Shown here: positions 1 through 9,065 of the stretch, in pieces
Position numbering within the stretch: the stretch's first letter is position 1
Layout of the letters: every line of letters begins with the position of its first letter
NCBI RefSeq assembly: GCF_015326965.1
Contig: NZ_CP017659.1
Location: 2,542,001 to 2,606,000 of the forward strand
DNA from: Paenibacillus sp. JZ16
GTDB taxonomy: Bacteria > Bacillota > Bacilli > Paenibacillales > Paenibacillaceae
DNA length: 64,000 bases
Direction of reading: 5' to 3'
Made by a program: the position numbers and the translations under genes
The notes under the pieces: model-generated
Told to the model about the DNA's origin: nothing
What the model saw: only the letters and a program-made list of their open reading frames with translations
Database searches by the model: none

Positions 1-3000
1 GAGCTGAGTCCGTCCGGGTAAACCGTGTTCCAGTGGACCCCGTCAGTGGATGCCGTCACGGTAAAATAGGATCTGCGTGTTTCACCGCTGAAAAAAGCGA
101 TCGAAACCGCGCCCACCTTCCGGTTCTCGCCGAGATCGTATTGAATCCAATGCGATCCTTCCGATGTCCAGCGCGTCTCGTAATCTCCGTCGATCGTCTT
201 GTCCGGGGTATATCCGTAGCTAGCCTGCGGAGAAGCGCTGGCTGTGACCTCCTGAATCGGCAAACGGTGACCAGGAGGGGGATCCCCAATCAACGGCCCA
301 GGTACCAAAGCAACGGTATACCGATTGCGAACACCCGGATTGGACGGATCGGTCACATCGATATACGTCTTGCCGGGGATACCCTCGGCATGTATGACAG
401 CAGCGTCAAAATCGGAAACAACCCCTATCTCCGGAACCTTCGAGCGCTGATCGTACGGAACCGTCCATTCGTAGTAAGTTCGCTGCGGATCAAACCCGGC
501 CAGAGCGGAGCCGTCCACCAGGATGGAATTCACTTCAGGCAGCCGGTCCCTTTCCTGCATGGGACCGTCCGGAATCGACCAATCGTCAAGACTGCGGAAT
601 TCCGGCGCTTCTTCCGGAAGCGGAACCTCTTCGGTCAAAGGGACCATCCACAGCGACAGTCGACCCCGGTTCGCGCCGGCCATATGAACAACCAGCTTGC
701 GTATGCCGTGATTTACAGTTTGACCCGAAGGATTCGGCGTCCCTTCCAGCGGCTGGGCCATCATCTCGGAGAATGCCGCCCCTTCGGGAGCATCCAGCAT
801 TTTGACGTACAGTTTTTTGTCCTTCTGCGTCAGCACGGCTTCTTGGCCACTCCCGAGCACTTCAATATCCGCTTCCGTGTGCATGAACCAATAGAGCTCG
901 GATGACAATTTTAAGTCAAATTCATCCTGCACGATCAACTGCTGGCGATCGCCGGTCAGCATTAATCCACGCCTGTAGGATAATGCATCTTTCGGATACC
1001 GCTCAGTTAGGTCGATAATGCCGAAAGCGCCCCGCGGCTTGGAAGCACTTCTTACAAGCGGTGCTCGCGCATCGTAATCCTGCATGAAGACGGGATTCGA
1101 TTCCGGGTTCATTATCATCACGTTTTGTCCCTGTGCACCCTTACGGTAATAGGTCCAGCGTTGTCCGCCGGCATAGTCCCAGAAGCCGGGCAGGTTATAG
1201 TTTTCCATCCCTAAATCCGTCGCCCACCGCTCACCCAGCGCATCGAACACAAATGTGCCTGCGTCCATATCGATATGGCTCAGCAATGTATCGTTAAAAC
1301 CTTTCACCGAAGCGAAGGTATCGTTCAAGTTCGTCCATCCGCTACGCATGGATATCGATTCGATACCTGTGAATATACGGTCCAGTGAAGGGGGCAACTC
1401 ATCAAACATCCCCGGACGGTAAAACAGCAGGTAGTAAGGAGAAAAAGCCCCTTTACGACGGGTCAGTTCGCCTGCATACCAGGCGATGTGCGGCTGATCG
1501 TAGAAATCTGCCATCCAAAGGGTCTGGGGATGCATATTCGGTGTCGCCGAATCGTAAAAATTAAAGAATCCTCCCGGCCCCCATAAATGCAGCGGATACT
1601 CGCCGGATTCCTTCACCCCCTCAAGCTCGGCCAACCCGTAATCGGTTCCAAGCGTACGGTGCATGGCAGCCATCTTGAAAAATAGAAACTCCGTCCCGTA
1701 CTGCCAATAATGCGGCCCCTCCGGCCACGATCCGTCCTCCGTAAAGAAACGGAGCGTATTCTGCAGCTTGCGATAAGACCCGCGCAGAATTTCAAGCCCG
1801 GCTTGCGTCACCTTCTCTTCATCGCCCAGCATGGCTAGCGCCGCAACGGAAAAGCTGCCATTATCCACCAAGTTGATGTTGTTATACTCCCCGTTATGGG
1901 TGAATTCGCCGCGATACCAGGAGAGCGCGTGGCTGAACGCATGCTTCATGACCGCCTCCCGTACCATGTTCCGCTGCTGTTCAGTCATGGCATCATACAG
2001 CCAGTCGTATGCGAGCGAAAATCCAAGCGTCATATACGTCAAGGAGAGCATATTGTTATAACGTCCTCCCCAGTCGGGATATGCCGCGGCAGCCTCCAAC
2101 TCCTCGATTGCCCGCCGAGCATAGGCTTCATCCCCGGTCAGCTGATACATCATCGATGTTCGAATCAGCAAATCCCGAACATTGCTGTTGCTGCCTCCAT
2201 TCGCAAGATATCCGCACGGCTCCGTATCCAGCAGCCGATCCGCCTCCTTCTTCAACTGATCAAACCACTTTGTCACATATTCATCCTGCCCGATGAGTTC
2301 ACGGATGGAAGCAAAATCACCAGCATCCGCAAACACGCGGGGATGTATGCCTTCATTACCGATGGAGGTCAATTGATCCAATAGATCCTCTTCATCCGGT
2401 ACCACAAAAATACGGGTCTTCCCGGTCGCCGATTTTCCGGATGCTGTCGTCGCCGTAACTTCAAACGTATCGTAGCCGACTTCATTGGGGGCAGGCGTAT
2501 AAGTAAAGGAGCCGTCCGAAGCCAGACTCATTTCACCGCGGGGAGACGTGCTGAGTGTCCATTCCACCTGTTCTTCCGACAACAGGCGGCCCAGTTGTCC
2601 GGTTAGCGGAGTGTTTTTTTCGGTCGAATACCACGTCAGATCCAAGAGCGGAGGCGAATCCAGAGGAAGTACCTCAATCTTCGCCGCGGCGGCTGCAGGT
2701 CCCCCATCCGCTCCATAAGCCAAGAAAATGAACGAATCGGCACCCGCGTAACCACGGTTCGGATAATACCGGAACGAACCATCAGGCAGGACCGATACCG
2801 TACCATTGCGTGGTGCAGCGGCCAGTTCAAATGAAACCGAAGCTCCCGAGCTGTCGGCAGCAGCTAGCTGTCCGTCTAGTACGCCATTCTCGCTAATGGA
2901 TCCCAAGTAGGACTCGGCGATAAGCGAAGGCGGCGTACCCACGGTAACGACGCCCTGTCTTGTTATCCCGCTCTGCGGGGACATAGCAGATATGACAGCA

Positions 3001-3785
3001 TGACCGGTCGCATGCGCCGCCACCTCCCCGCTTTGATACACCGAAGCTACGACCGTGTTAGATGAAGCCCATTCCAGGAACGTATCTGAAGTATTCTCCG
3101 GCTCATAGGCTGCCTGGAAACGCCCGGTCTCTCCCGGTTGCAGGCTGATGGTCTGCCGGTCGAGTGTAATATCCCGCAGCGGGATATACTCCCGCATGGA
3201 GAGCTGGTCGAACCAGACCGTACCCGCCGATTTCTCCAGAAAGGCCTCCACCTTTCCCTGAGGATTGGCATCCATGTCCGCAGCCACATGAACGACATGG
3301 CTGAAGTAGGTCCAATCCTTGGTCCCCCTTTCACCTTGAAACGCATAGCTAATGCTGCTGGTACCGCTTCTCTTGTACTGGAAGCGGACCAGCACCTGAT
3401 CCGAAACGTTTTCCAGTTTATACATGCCGGTGAGCATATAACTCTTACCCGCTTCAATGCCTGCCGCAGGGAGCGTTATCGCTCCCCGGTCGGTTCCAGA
3501 CACAGAACCGGTAATGGAGACAGAACGGGCCCCACTATAATAGACGGAGTCATCGACCGCAAACACCGGATTTCCTGCCGCCTTCCATTCACTGACATGC
3601 TCGGGAGCCACCTGATCCAGCCAAGAAGCCTTCGTGGTCACGGCTTCAAAGTCCGAATTCAGCAGCAGATTGCTGCCTTGCGTATCCGCTTGATCTGCCC
3701 AAGCCTCACCTCTCGTCTTCGAAAGCCCACCTGCTGACAATGCGATAACAAGCACGATCATTAGCCAGCGTTTAAAGAACATCAT
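1..3785 (-). CDS. Secreted multidomain heparinase II/III-type polysaccharide lyase, 3' end outside window
   Basis: Open frame of 1261 codons with no stop before the window edge, so the C-terminus is missing. It starts at ATGATG after GGGAGGG. A signal peptide covers about residues 1-30. A beta-sandwich resembling a carbohydrate-binding module follows (35-190), then Ig/cadherin-like repeats (195-430). An alpha/alpha-toroid lyase domain (440-750) contains GPHYWQYGTEF. A heparinase II/III beta-sandwich (760-1000) contains SHIDMDAGTFVFDALGERW near residue 835. After another Ig-like segment, an F5/8C (CBM32-like) domain begins near 1150 (TIDGDYETRW, GSHWIQYDLG). Family members eliminate uronic-acid-containing polysaccharides outside the cell; the substrate cannot be told from sequence. 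Monocistronic as far as visible. A -10 TATAAT lies at 3867-3872 on the minus strand. Confidence 0.88.
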   Translation of the reverse strand, partial: MMFFKRWLMIVLVIALSAGGLSKTRGEAWADQADTQGSNLLLNSDFEAVTTKASWLDQVAPEHVSEWKAAGNPVFAVDDSVYYSGARSVSITGSVSGTDRGAITLPAAGIEAGKSYMLTGMYKLENVSDQVLVRFQYKRSGTSSISYAFQGERGTKDWTYFSHVVHVAADMDANPQGKVEAFLEKSAGTVWFDQLSMREYIPLRDITLDRQTISLQPGETGRFQAAYEPENTSDTFLEWASSNTVVASVYQSGEVAAHATGHAVISAMSPQSGITRQGVVTVGTPPSLIAESYLGSISENGVLDGQLAAADSSGASVSFELAAAPRNGTVSVLPDGSFRYYPNRGYAGADSFIFLAYGADGGPAAAAAKIEVLPLDSPPLLDLTWYSTEKNTPLTGQLGRLLSEEQVEWTLSTSPRGEMSLASDGSFTYTPAPNEVGYDTFEVTATTASGKSATGKTRIFVVPDEEDLLDQLTSIGNEGIHPRVFADAGDFASIRELIGQDEYVTKWFDQLKKEADRLLDTEPCGYLANGGSNSNVRDLLIRTSMMYQLTGDEAYARRAIEELEAAAAYPDWGGRYNNMLSLTYMTLGFSLAYDWLYDAMTEQQRNMVREAVMKHAFSHALSWYRGEFTHNGEYNNINLVDNGSFSVAALAMLGDEEKVTQAGLEILRGSYRKLQNTLRFFTEDGSWPEGPHYWQYGTEFLFFKMAAMHRTLGTDYGLAELEGVKESGEYPLHLWGPGGFFNFYDSATPNMHPQTLWMADFYDQPHIAWYAGELTRRKGAFSPYYLLFYRPGMFDELPPSLDRIFTGIESISMRSGWTNLNDTFASVKGFNDTLLSHIDMDAGTFVFDALGERWATDLGMENYNLPGFWDYAGGQRWTYYRKGAQGQNVMIMNPESNPVFMQDYDARAPLVRSASKPRGAFGIIDLTERYPKDALSYRRGLMLTGDRQQLIVQDEFDLKLSSELYWFMHTEADIEVLGSGQEAVLTQKDKKLYVKMLDAPEGAAFSEMMAQPLEGTPNPSGQTVNHGIRKLVVHMAGANRGRLSLWMVPLTEEVPLPEEAPEFRSLDDWSIPDGPMQERDRLPEVNSILVDGSALAGFDPQRTYYEWTVPYDQRSKVPEIGVVSDFDAAVIHAEGIPGKTYIDVTDPSNPGVRNRYTVALVPGPLIGDPPPGHRLPIQEVTASASPQASYGYTPDKTIDGDYETRWTSEGSHWIQYDLGENRKVGAVSIAFFSGETRRSYFTVTASTDGVHWNTVYPDGLS

Positions 3786-3987
3786 CCAATCCCTCCCACT
3801 CACAGATTCATCAGATTTGCCTTGCTTTATGCTGCTCTTGCCCCTCATCTCCTCTCATCTCGAATTATTATACCTAGCATCATAACGCAAGCACCTTAGA
3901 GCCGTACAACATATCTTAAAAATTGATAATGCATCTTTAATCGGTATCATGCCGCCCGATATTTTTGTTCGGTTTTCTTATAAAAAA

Positions 3988-4007
3988 CTCGCCCCATAAG
4001 GGACGAG
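3988..4007 (-). terminator. Intrinsic terminator of the DUF418 gene
   Basis: On the minus strand CTCGTCCC-TTAT-GGGGCGAG forms an 8-bp stem with one G-T pair and is followed by TTTTTT. It lies 52 bp past the DUF418 stop codon. Confidence 0.85.
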
Positions 4008-4059
4008 CGCTTAGTGAAATTTTTATGAAAATACACTTTATGCGAGGCTCTAACCTAGA

Positions 4060-5274
4060 TTATTCAGCATGCATTGTGGCCTTCTGCCCCTGTTGTTTCA
4101 CCGGATTTCCCCAATACGTAAACAGGCGCCAGATATATTCGAATGGTCCCATCGGAAGCCGCTTCAACCAGACCCTGCTGAAGGCTGTTTGCAGAGCAAA
4201 AATGACGACAACTATCACCATCTGCCAGATCGGTTCGATCTTCCCATACCACCCCAATCCGTAGCTGTAAAAGATCAATCCGCAAAGGATCGATTGAAGC
4301 AAATAGTTGGTGAAGGCCATTTTTCCGGGATAAGAAAATAAATCCAGCACCTTCTGCCACGTCTTATTCTGGTATAAAAGTGCAAACGCACCAATATAGC
4401 CCAGTGCCAAGAGTGGTCCTCCAACGAATAAAACTACCGCCTCGCACCAGGATGGCAGTCCATCCGCTATCGACATCACAAGTTGAAGAACAAGACCCAA
4501 ACTACCTCCAATGACCACCAGACGGATGATCCCTTTTCGGTTCTTCTGGACCTCATGCAAAATACGACGCTTGCAGAAGTAGGCACCCATCAGGAACATC
4601 CCTAATACTTGGGGGTAGAAGACCACCATATTCAAGATGGAGGCGATGTAATCATTCAGCCGCTGAGCGATGATCTGGGCCATCGTCCCCTCTCCGTATA
4701 TGGCTGCATCCCGCTCCTGGAAATAAACACCTATCTGATGCGCATCCGCTTGGCTAAATGGCTCAAAGACCTGTCCAGCCGAAGAGCTCAGCAGACTTGC
4801 TCCCGTCAGCAGAACAGGAACGAGCAGCAGCAGGGATAGCGACCAGACCAGCAGCGTTCTCGGCTTGCAGCGTTGAAACAGCATCAGCAGAAAACCCATG
4901 AGTGCATAGTGGGTCAGAACGTCTCCGTACCAAATCAGAATTCCATGGATCAGACCGACTAGAAGCAAAGCCGTCAACCTTCGAGTATAGATGCGATTAA
5001 AGCTTCGTCCTTTTGCCTGACTGCTCTCCTGTAACATCACCATGCCAAAACCAAACAGGAAAGAGAATATCAATATGAATTTGCCATCAATTACAATTCC
5101 GCGCAGCAGCATCAGGACTTCATTGTACCAGCCTGACCATAATTCAACCCCGAACGAAATGGTTTGCAGCGATGTCGTAAAAAACGTAATGTTTACCAAA
5201 AAAATGCCTAATAGTGCAAATCCCCTCAAGCTGTCAATGAGCCTTATTCTTGGCTGTAAATTCGTTGCCATCAT
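4060..5274 (-). CDS. DUF418 domain membrane protein (YeiB family)
   Basis: 404 aa with about nine to ten hydrophobic segments. The N-terminus RIRLIDSLRGFALLGIFLVN is the typical opening of YeiB/DUF418 proteins, and the C-terminal half (GKMAFTNYLLQSILCGLIF, then PLGPFE-like MGPFEYIWR) is the DUF418 domain. The start follows AAGGAGG; a second ATG follows directly. Predicted integral membrane protein of unknown substrate; the family is related to acyltransferase-3 folds and is suspected of transport or envelope modification. It is divergent from the two-component system at 5665, which could control it, but no site ties them together. Confidence 0.85.
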   Translation of the reverse strand: MMATNLQPRIRLIDSLRGFALLGIFLVNITFFTTSLQTISFGVELWSGWYNEVLMLLRGIVIDGKFILIFSFLFGFGMVMLQESSQAKGRSFNRIYTRRLTALLLVGLIHGILIWYGDVLTHYALMGFLLMLFQRCKPRTLLVWSLSLLLLVPVLLTGASLLSSSAGQVFEPFSQADAHQIGVYFQERDAAIYGEGTMAQIIAQRLNDYIASILNMVVFYPQVLGMFLMGAYFCKRRILHEVQKNRKGIIRLVVIGGSLGLVLQLVMSIADGLPSWCEAVVLFVGGPLLALGYIGAFALLYQNKTWQKVLDLFSYPGKMAFTNYLLQSILCGLIFYSYGLGWYGKIEPIWQMVIVVVIFALQTAFSRVWLKRLPMGPFEYIWRLFTYWGNPVKQQGQKATMHAE

Positions 5275-5664
5275 CGTACCTCCTTATCAATGTGCCTTCA
5301 GGTTAAGGTACAATCATAAAGAAAGGATAAAGAAACTTATATTGAACTGTAAGTACATAGTAGCTTAGGCATCACTGCGCATGCGGATCATTCTTCCGAT
5401 CGCTGTTGCCCCCAGATTTCTATCTATCCATTTAAGAATGGTTGAAATCCGGATGCTGTGTTTGCTTCCGATGCCAGCTTTCCTTTGGAAGGCTTTCAGG
5501 CGACCGCTATCGCTTCTCCAGAACGATTTCCGCCTGCTCCGTTGAAGGTTGGGCAATTATAAACTTCAAGTAATCGGACTTTCTTTATTCATTCTTTAGA
5601 AATGCGGTGTACACTAACTAGATAGATCTTTATAAATAGCTAGTTCTCGGAGGATGTAATAGAT
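5275..5664. other. Intergenic region between DUF418 gene and two-component system
   Basis: 390 bp holding the divergent promoters. A 63-codon minus-strand frame at 5365-5556 has no ribosome binding site and no recognisable domain, so I do not call it. Nothing else stands out. Confidence 0.5.
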
Positions 5665-6354
5665 ATGGCAAACGAAACGATCCTATTAGTCGATGATGAA
5701 GAAGAAATCATCTCTTTTATAGAAGATGCCCTGGAGCTTGAAGGCTATCAGGTACTAACTGCCGGAAGTGGACAGGAGGCGTTAATCCAGAGCAAACAGC
5801 AGCCGTCCCTGATCATACTCGATGTAATGATGCCTGATATGAACGGCATTGAGGTATGCGAGCAGCTTAGGGAAAGGACGCAGTGTCCCATTGTGTTCTT
5901 GAGTGCATGCCAAAGTGAAGTGGACCGAATTCGAGGGCTGGCTGCCGGCGGGGACGATTATTTGCTCAAGCCCTTTAGCCTTGCTGAATTAAAAGCCCGT
6001 ATCCATGCCCATCTGCGGCGAGAACAGAGAATCCGCACCCACAAAGAACAGGGTTTCCTGCGCTTCCCAGCCCTGACGATCGATTGCAAGGGACATGCCG
6101 TTACCTGCAACGGGCACAACCTCGCTCTTACGAATAAGGAGTATCAGATCTTAGAACTGTTGGCGATGCATCAGGGGCAGGTCTTTTCCAGAGAGCAGAT
6201 TTATGAGAAGTTATGGGGATTTGACGCTGAAGGGGACGACTCTACCATCACCGAGCATATTAAGAAAATACGGGCCAAGCTGGCCACCCACGCACAGGAC
6301 CGCAGCTATATTCAAACCGTATGGGGCATTGGCTACAAGTGGGATCCCAAATGA
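5665..6354 (+). CDS. OmpR/PhoB-family response regulator
   Basis: 229 aa. The receiver domain (1-120) shows the acidic pair DDEEE, the phospho-acceptor Asp in LIILDVMMPD near residue 53, Ser in VFLSAC and Lys in DDYLLKPF. The winged-helix output domain (about 130-227) has LTNKEYQILELLAMHQGQVF and the terminal YIQTVWGIGYKW. Start ATG follows GGAGG. It overlaps the downstream kinase by ATGA, so the two are translationally coupled. Controlled genes are unknown; the divergent DUF418 gene is the nearest candidate. Confidence 0.95.
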   Translation: MANETILLVDDEEEIISFIEDALELEGYQVLTAGSGQEALIQSKQQPSLIILDVMMPDMNGIEVCEQLRERTQCPIVFLSACQSEVDRIRGLAAGGDDYLLKPFSLAELKARIHAHLRREQRIRTHKEQGFLRFPALTIDCKGHAVTCNGHNLALTNKEYQILELLAMHQGQVFSREQIYEKLWGFDAEGDDSTITEHIKKIRAKLATHAQDRSYIQTVWGIGYKWDPK

Positions 6355-7814
6355 TGAAACAGCGTTCCATCAAAAACACGTTCGCCCGCCATTTCGCCTC
6401 GATCCTGGCCTGCAGCTTGCTGGCTACGCTTGTAACCTGGGGACTGCTCGCGATGCTGCTTGGATACTTGTTCAACCATGACATCGCGTTCCCGGCCAAT
6501 CATTATGAAGCTCAAATCCCTGTAATTTCGGAGTACGCCGAAGCCCGGGGCGATTCTGTCATGAGCAAGCAGGGACAAGCCGATCTGGAAAAGGTGATCC
6601 CCTCGCAGGGCATGTCCTACCTGGTAGTGTCCCTTACTGGCGAACCCCTATATGGTGATCTTCCTCTCAACGAATCACTTAGCCGGCAGAAAATACTGGC
6701 ACGCTTGAACCAGACGCATAGAAGCATGAATCAAGTCGTGAAATACACTCCGGTTGTCTCCAGTGACGGAAATCTTGCAGGGGCTCTTCTGCTTGGATAT
6801 AACCTGAAGGTGACGGCATCCAATCCGGCGCTGAATCCCTTGGTAACCATCGGGTCCCTCCTCTTTGTTCTGACGCCTTTTCTGTACATCATCTTGTTCA
6901 CGCTAATATTCGGAAGGAGATTCAGCCGACAGATCAGCACTCCGCTGCAGCAGCTTCTGCTAGGAGCCGAGCAGATTAAAGAGCGAAATTTACACTTTTC
7001 GATGACAGGGACATCGTCAATAACGGAAGTTAACCGGCTTACACTTGCTTTTGAGGACATGCGCCAAGAGCTGGAGCAATCCATTGAGCGGGAGTGGAGA
7101 TTAGAGCAGGATAGAAGCACCATGTTTGCGGCTCTCGCTCACGACCTTCGGACACCGCTTACGATTATTCAAGGGCATGTTGAGGGCTTGGAGCAGATGA
7201 ACGGGAAGTCTTACGAAGCCAAACGATCGCAATATCTTCAAGTCATCAAACGCAACACGACACGTGCTTCGAAGCTCCTTCAGGATATGAACACCATCGC
7301 AGAAATTGAGAAGGTCTCTTTTCGGCTTCAGCCGCTTCCCGTGGATCTTGAAGAACTGGCAGATGATAAAACCATGGAATATGCCGCTTTATGCGGCAAT
7401 CAGAACATAATCTTCCATACAGAGATCAACGATAATCGATTGAACAAGAAGCCCGTCCTCTTGGATCCCTATCGCATCATGCAGGTACTGGATAATCTCG
7501 TTTCGAACAGCATTCGATATACGCCTGAAGCCGGACTGATTCTATGGCGGATCGAAATCACCGAGGAGCAGGTGATGATGGCTGTTACGGATAATGGAGC
7601 AGGCTTTGGGCAGCATCAGGATCTGCAGCAGGTATTTAAGCAGTTTTATCAAGGGGATCATCATTCCTCCAGACAAAAAGGGCATTCCGGTCTGGGGCTG
7701 TATATCGCCAAACTTCTCATTCAGCATCATGGAGGGCATATTTCTGCCGAGAACACCCCGCCTCGCGGGGCAACGGTGCGCTTTACCATACCGATATCGA
7801 GCCAAGAACCTTAA
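6351..7814 (+). CDS. Membrane sensor histidine kinase
   Basis: 487 aa. The start was chosen at the ATG overlapping the regulator's TGA. Two membrane segments (about 15-40 and 160-185) flank a 120-residue extracytoplasmic sensor, followed by a HAMP region and a HisKA H-box FAALAHDLRTPL with the phospho-accepting His. The HATPase domain has the N-box DNLVSNSIRYTPE, G1 DNGAGFG and G2 GHSGLGLYIAK. It is therefore a complete orthodox kinase that phosphorylates the regulator just upstream. The ligand is not evident; the extracytoplasmic domain matches nothing I recognise. Confidence 0.94.
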   Translation: MMKQRSIKNTFARHFASILACSLLATLVTWGLLAMLLGYLFNHDIAFPANHYEAQIPVISEYAEARGDSVMSKQGQADLEKVIPSQGMSYLVVSLTGEPLYGDLPLNESLSRQKILARLNQTHRSMNQVVKYTPVVSSDGNLAGALLLGYNLKVTASNPALNPLVTIGSLLFVLTPFLYIILFTLIFGRRFSRQISTPLQQLLLGAEQIKERNLHFSMTGTSSITEVNRLTLAFEDMRQELEQSIEREWRLEQDRSTMFAALAHDLRTPLTIIQGHVEGLEQMNGKSYEAKRSQYLQVIKRNTTRASKLLQDMNTIAEIEKVSFRLQPLPVDLEELADDKTMEYAALCGNQNIIFHTEINDNRLNKKPVLLDPYRIMQVLDNLVSNSIRYTPEAGLILWRIEITEEQVMMAVTDNGAGFGQHQDLQQVFKQFYQGDHHSSRQKGHSGLGLYIAKLLIQHHGGHISAENTPPRGATVRFTIPISSQEP

Positions 7815-7834
7815 ACTTTTCCAAGCATAACAAA

Positions 7835-7873
7835 GAGGCATCCTCCATGATCCAATGGATCGAAGGATGCCTC
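7835..7873. terminator. Bidirectional terminator between kinase and yhaM
   Basis: GAGGCATCCT and AGGATGCCTC form a perfect 10-bp stem in the gap between the two convergent genes. Confidence 0.8.
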
Positions 7874-7923
7874 ACTCATTTTATAAAAGGCACTCTCTTT
7901 TCTTACTCGTATTCAAGCAATCC

Positions 7924-8880
7924 TTATACCTTCAGTCGATAAATCGCCTTATTGTCGAGTCCGCGGATCATCGGTGTCCACGGCTCCGTTTCAAGTGTCG
8001 TATCCAGGGCATCCTCTACCATCTGCAGCTTGGCATCCAACAGATCGATATGATGCAGCGCGACGGCTTCAGCCGTCTGCGGCTGAACCGGGCTCCCCCA
8101 CTCTCCCAGGTTATGGTGGGAAAGTACGAGATGCTGTAGTCCCAGTACCACTTCGGAATCCAGCGCGATGTCGTTCTGTATGGCCGCTTCAACGATCCAA
8201 TTGGATGCCAGCGCGATATGTCCGATCAATTTTCCCTGATTGCTGTAGTCCGTAACAATGCCCATCTGAGCGATCATCTCTTCCGGCTTTGCGATATCAT
8301 GAAGGATAATGCCCGCCCTAATCAAGTCCGGATTCAGAAACGGCCGCTGCTTGCAGATGAAATCGCCAATCTCCAGCATGCGTACAATGTGATAGGCAAG
8401 TCCGGCAAAATAGGCATGATGATAGGTTTTGGCAGCCGGATAATGCATCAGCTTCTCTTCCACCTTCGACACACAATACTGCACAATGCTTCGTACCTGC
8501 GGCTCCGTAATCTCATTCATCTTAAGTTTGATCGTATGTAACAGATCCACGGGACGGATTGGTGCAGCCCTCACAAAATCGGTTAAGGAAACGCCGTCCT
8601 CATCCGTTGCTTTACGGATTCGGCTGATTTTGACTTGAGGCTGATCCCGGTAGCTCAGCACGGTTCCCTGGATTTTGACTAATTGCATCGGCAGGAACGT
8701 TTCTTTATCCTGTATGGTTACATCCCAGTACTTGGCCGAGATCTGGCCGCTCGCATCCGAGAGAATGATGTCAAAATAATCTTTCGGCGGCGTGCCGTTG
8801 GTCTGTCTCATATTTAATTCCTTCAGCAAGTAAAATCCAACAAAATCATCTTGAACGCTAAGTTTATTAATAGGTTTCAT
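7924..8880 (-). CDS. yhaM: 3'-5' exoribonuclease YhaM
   Basis: 318 aa, close to the usual 314. An N-terminal OB-fold (about 15-110, with GQISAKYWDVT) binds nucleic acid. The HD phosphohydrolase domain carries HAYFAGLAYHIVRM, IILHDIAKPEE and LVLSHHNLGEWGSP, the metal-binding residues of the family. YhaM trims RNA (and DNA in vitro) from the 3' end in the cytoplasm. The ATG at 8880 is placed six bases after GGGGAGG; a TTG five codons further up is inside the Shine-Dalgarno and was rejected. Monocistronic. Confidence 0.92.
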   Translation of the reverse strand: MKPINKLSVQDDFVGFYLLKELNMRQTNGTPPKDYFDIILSDASGQISAKYWDVTIQDKETFLPMQLVKIQGTVLSYRDQPQVKISRIRKATDEDGVSLTDFVRAAPIRPVDLLHTIKLKMNEITEPQVRSIVQYCVSKVEEKLMHYPAAKTYHHAYFAGLAYHIVRMLEIGDFICKQRPFLNPDLIRAGIILHDIAKPEEMIAQMGIVTDYSNQGKLIGHIALASNWIVEAAIQNDIALDSEVVLGLQHLVLSHHNLGEWGSPVQPQTAEAVALHHIDLLDAKLQMVEDALDTTLETEPWTPMIRGLDNKAIYRLKV

Positions 8881-8998
8881 CTGGTTCCTCCCCAAAAAAT
8901 CCCGTTAAGTTAACTATAACAAAGTCCCGTGCAATGAGTCTATTACACTGAAATATTCGCTTTGCAAAATCACAGAATCATTAGCCAAACTTCAGCTG

Positions 8999-9030
8999 TT
9001 GACTTTGACACCAGTGTCATCGTTTAGCAT
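8999..9030 (+). promoter_or_regulatory. MerR-type promoter of the imine-reductase-like gene
   Basis: TTGACT (8999-9004) is followed at an over-long spacing by a TTTAGCAT -10 region. The spacer holds the dyad TGACAC-CA-GTGTCA (9006-9019). A dyad inside a 19-20 bp spacer is the hallmark of promoters activated by MerR-family regulators. No MerR gene is in the window. Confidence 0.6.
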
Positions 9031-9065
9031 AGGGTTAGACTTATTGAGAGGAGCTATAATTCAAA

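Noticed and set aside
1831..2384. Plus-strand ORFs inside the lyase gene
   Set aside because: Shadows of the long minus-strand frame; hydropathy and composition do not look like proteins.
5365..5556. 63-codon minus-strand ORF between DUF418 and the response regulator
   Set aside because: No ribosome binding site and no family resemblance.
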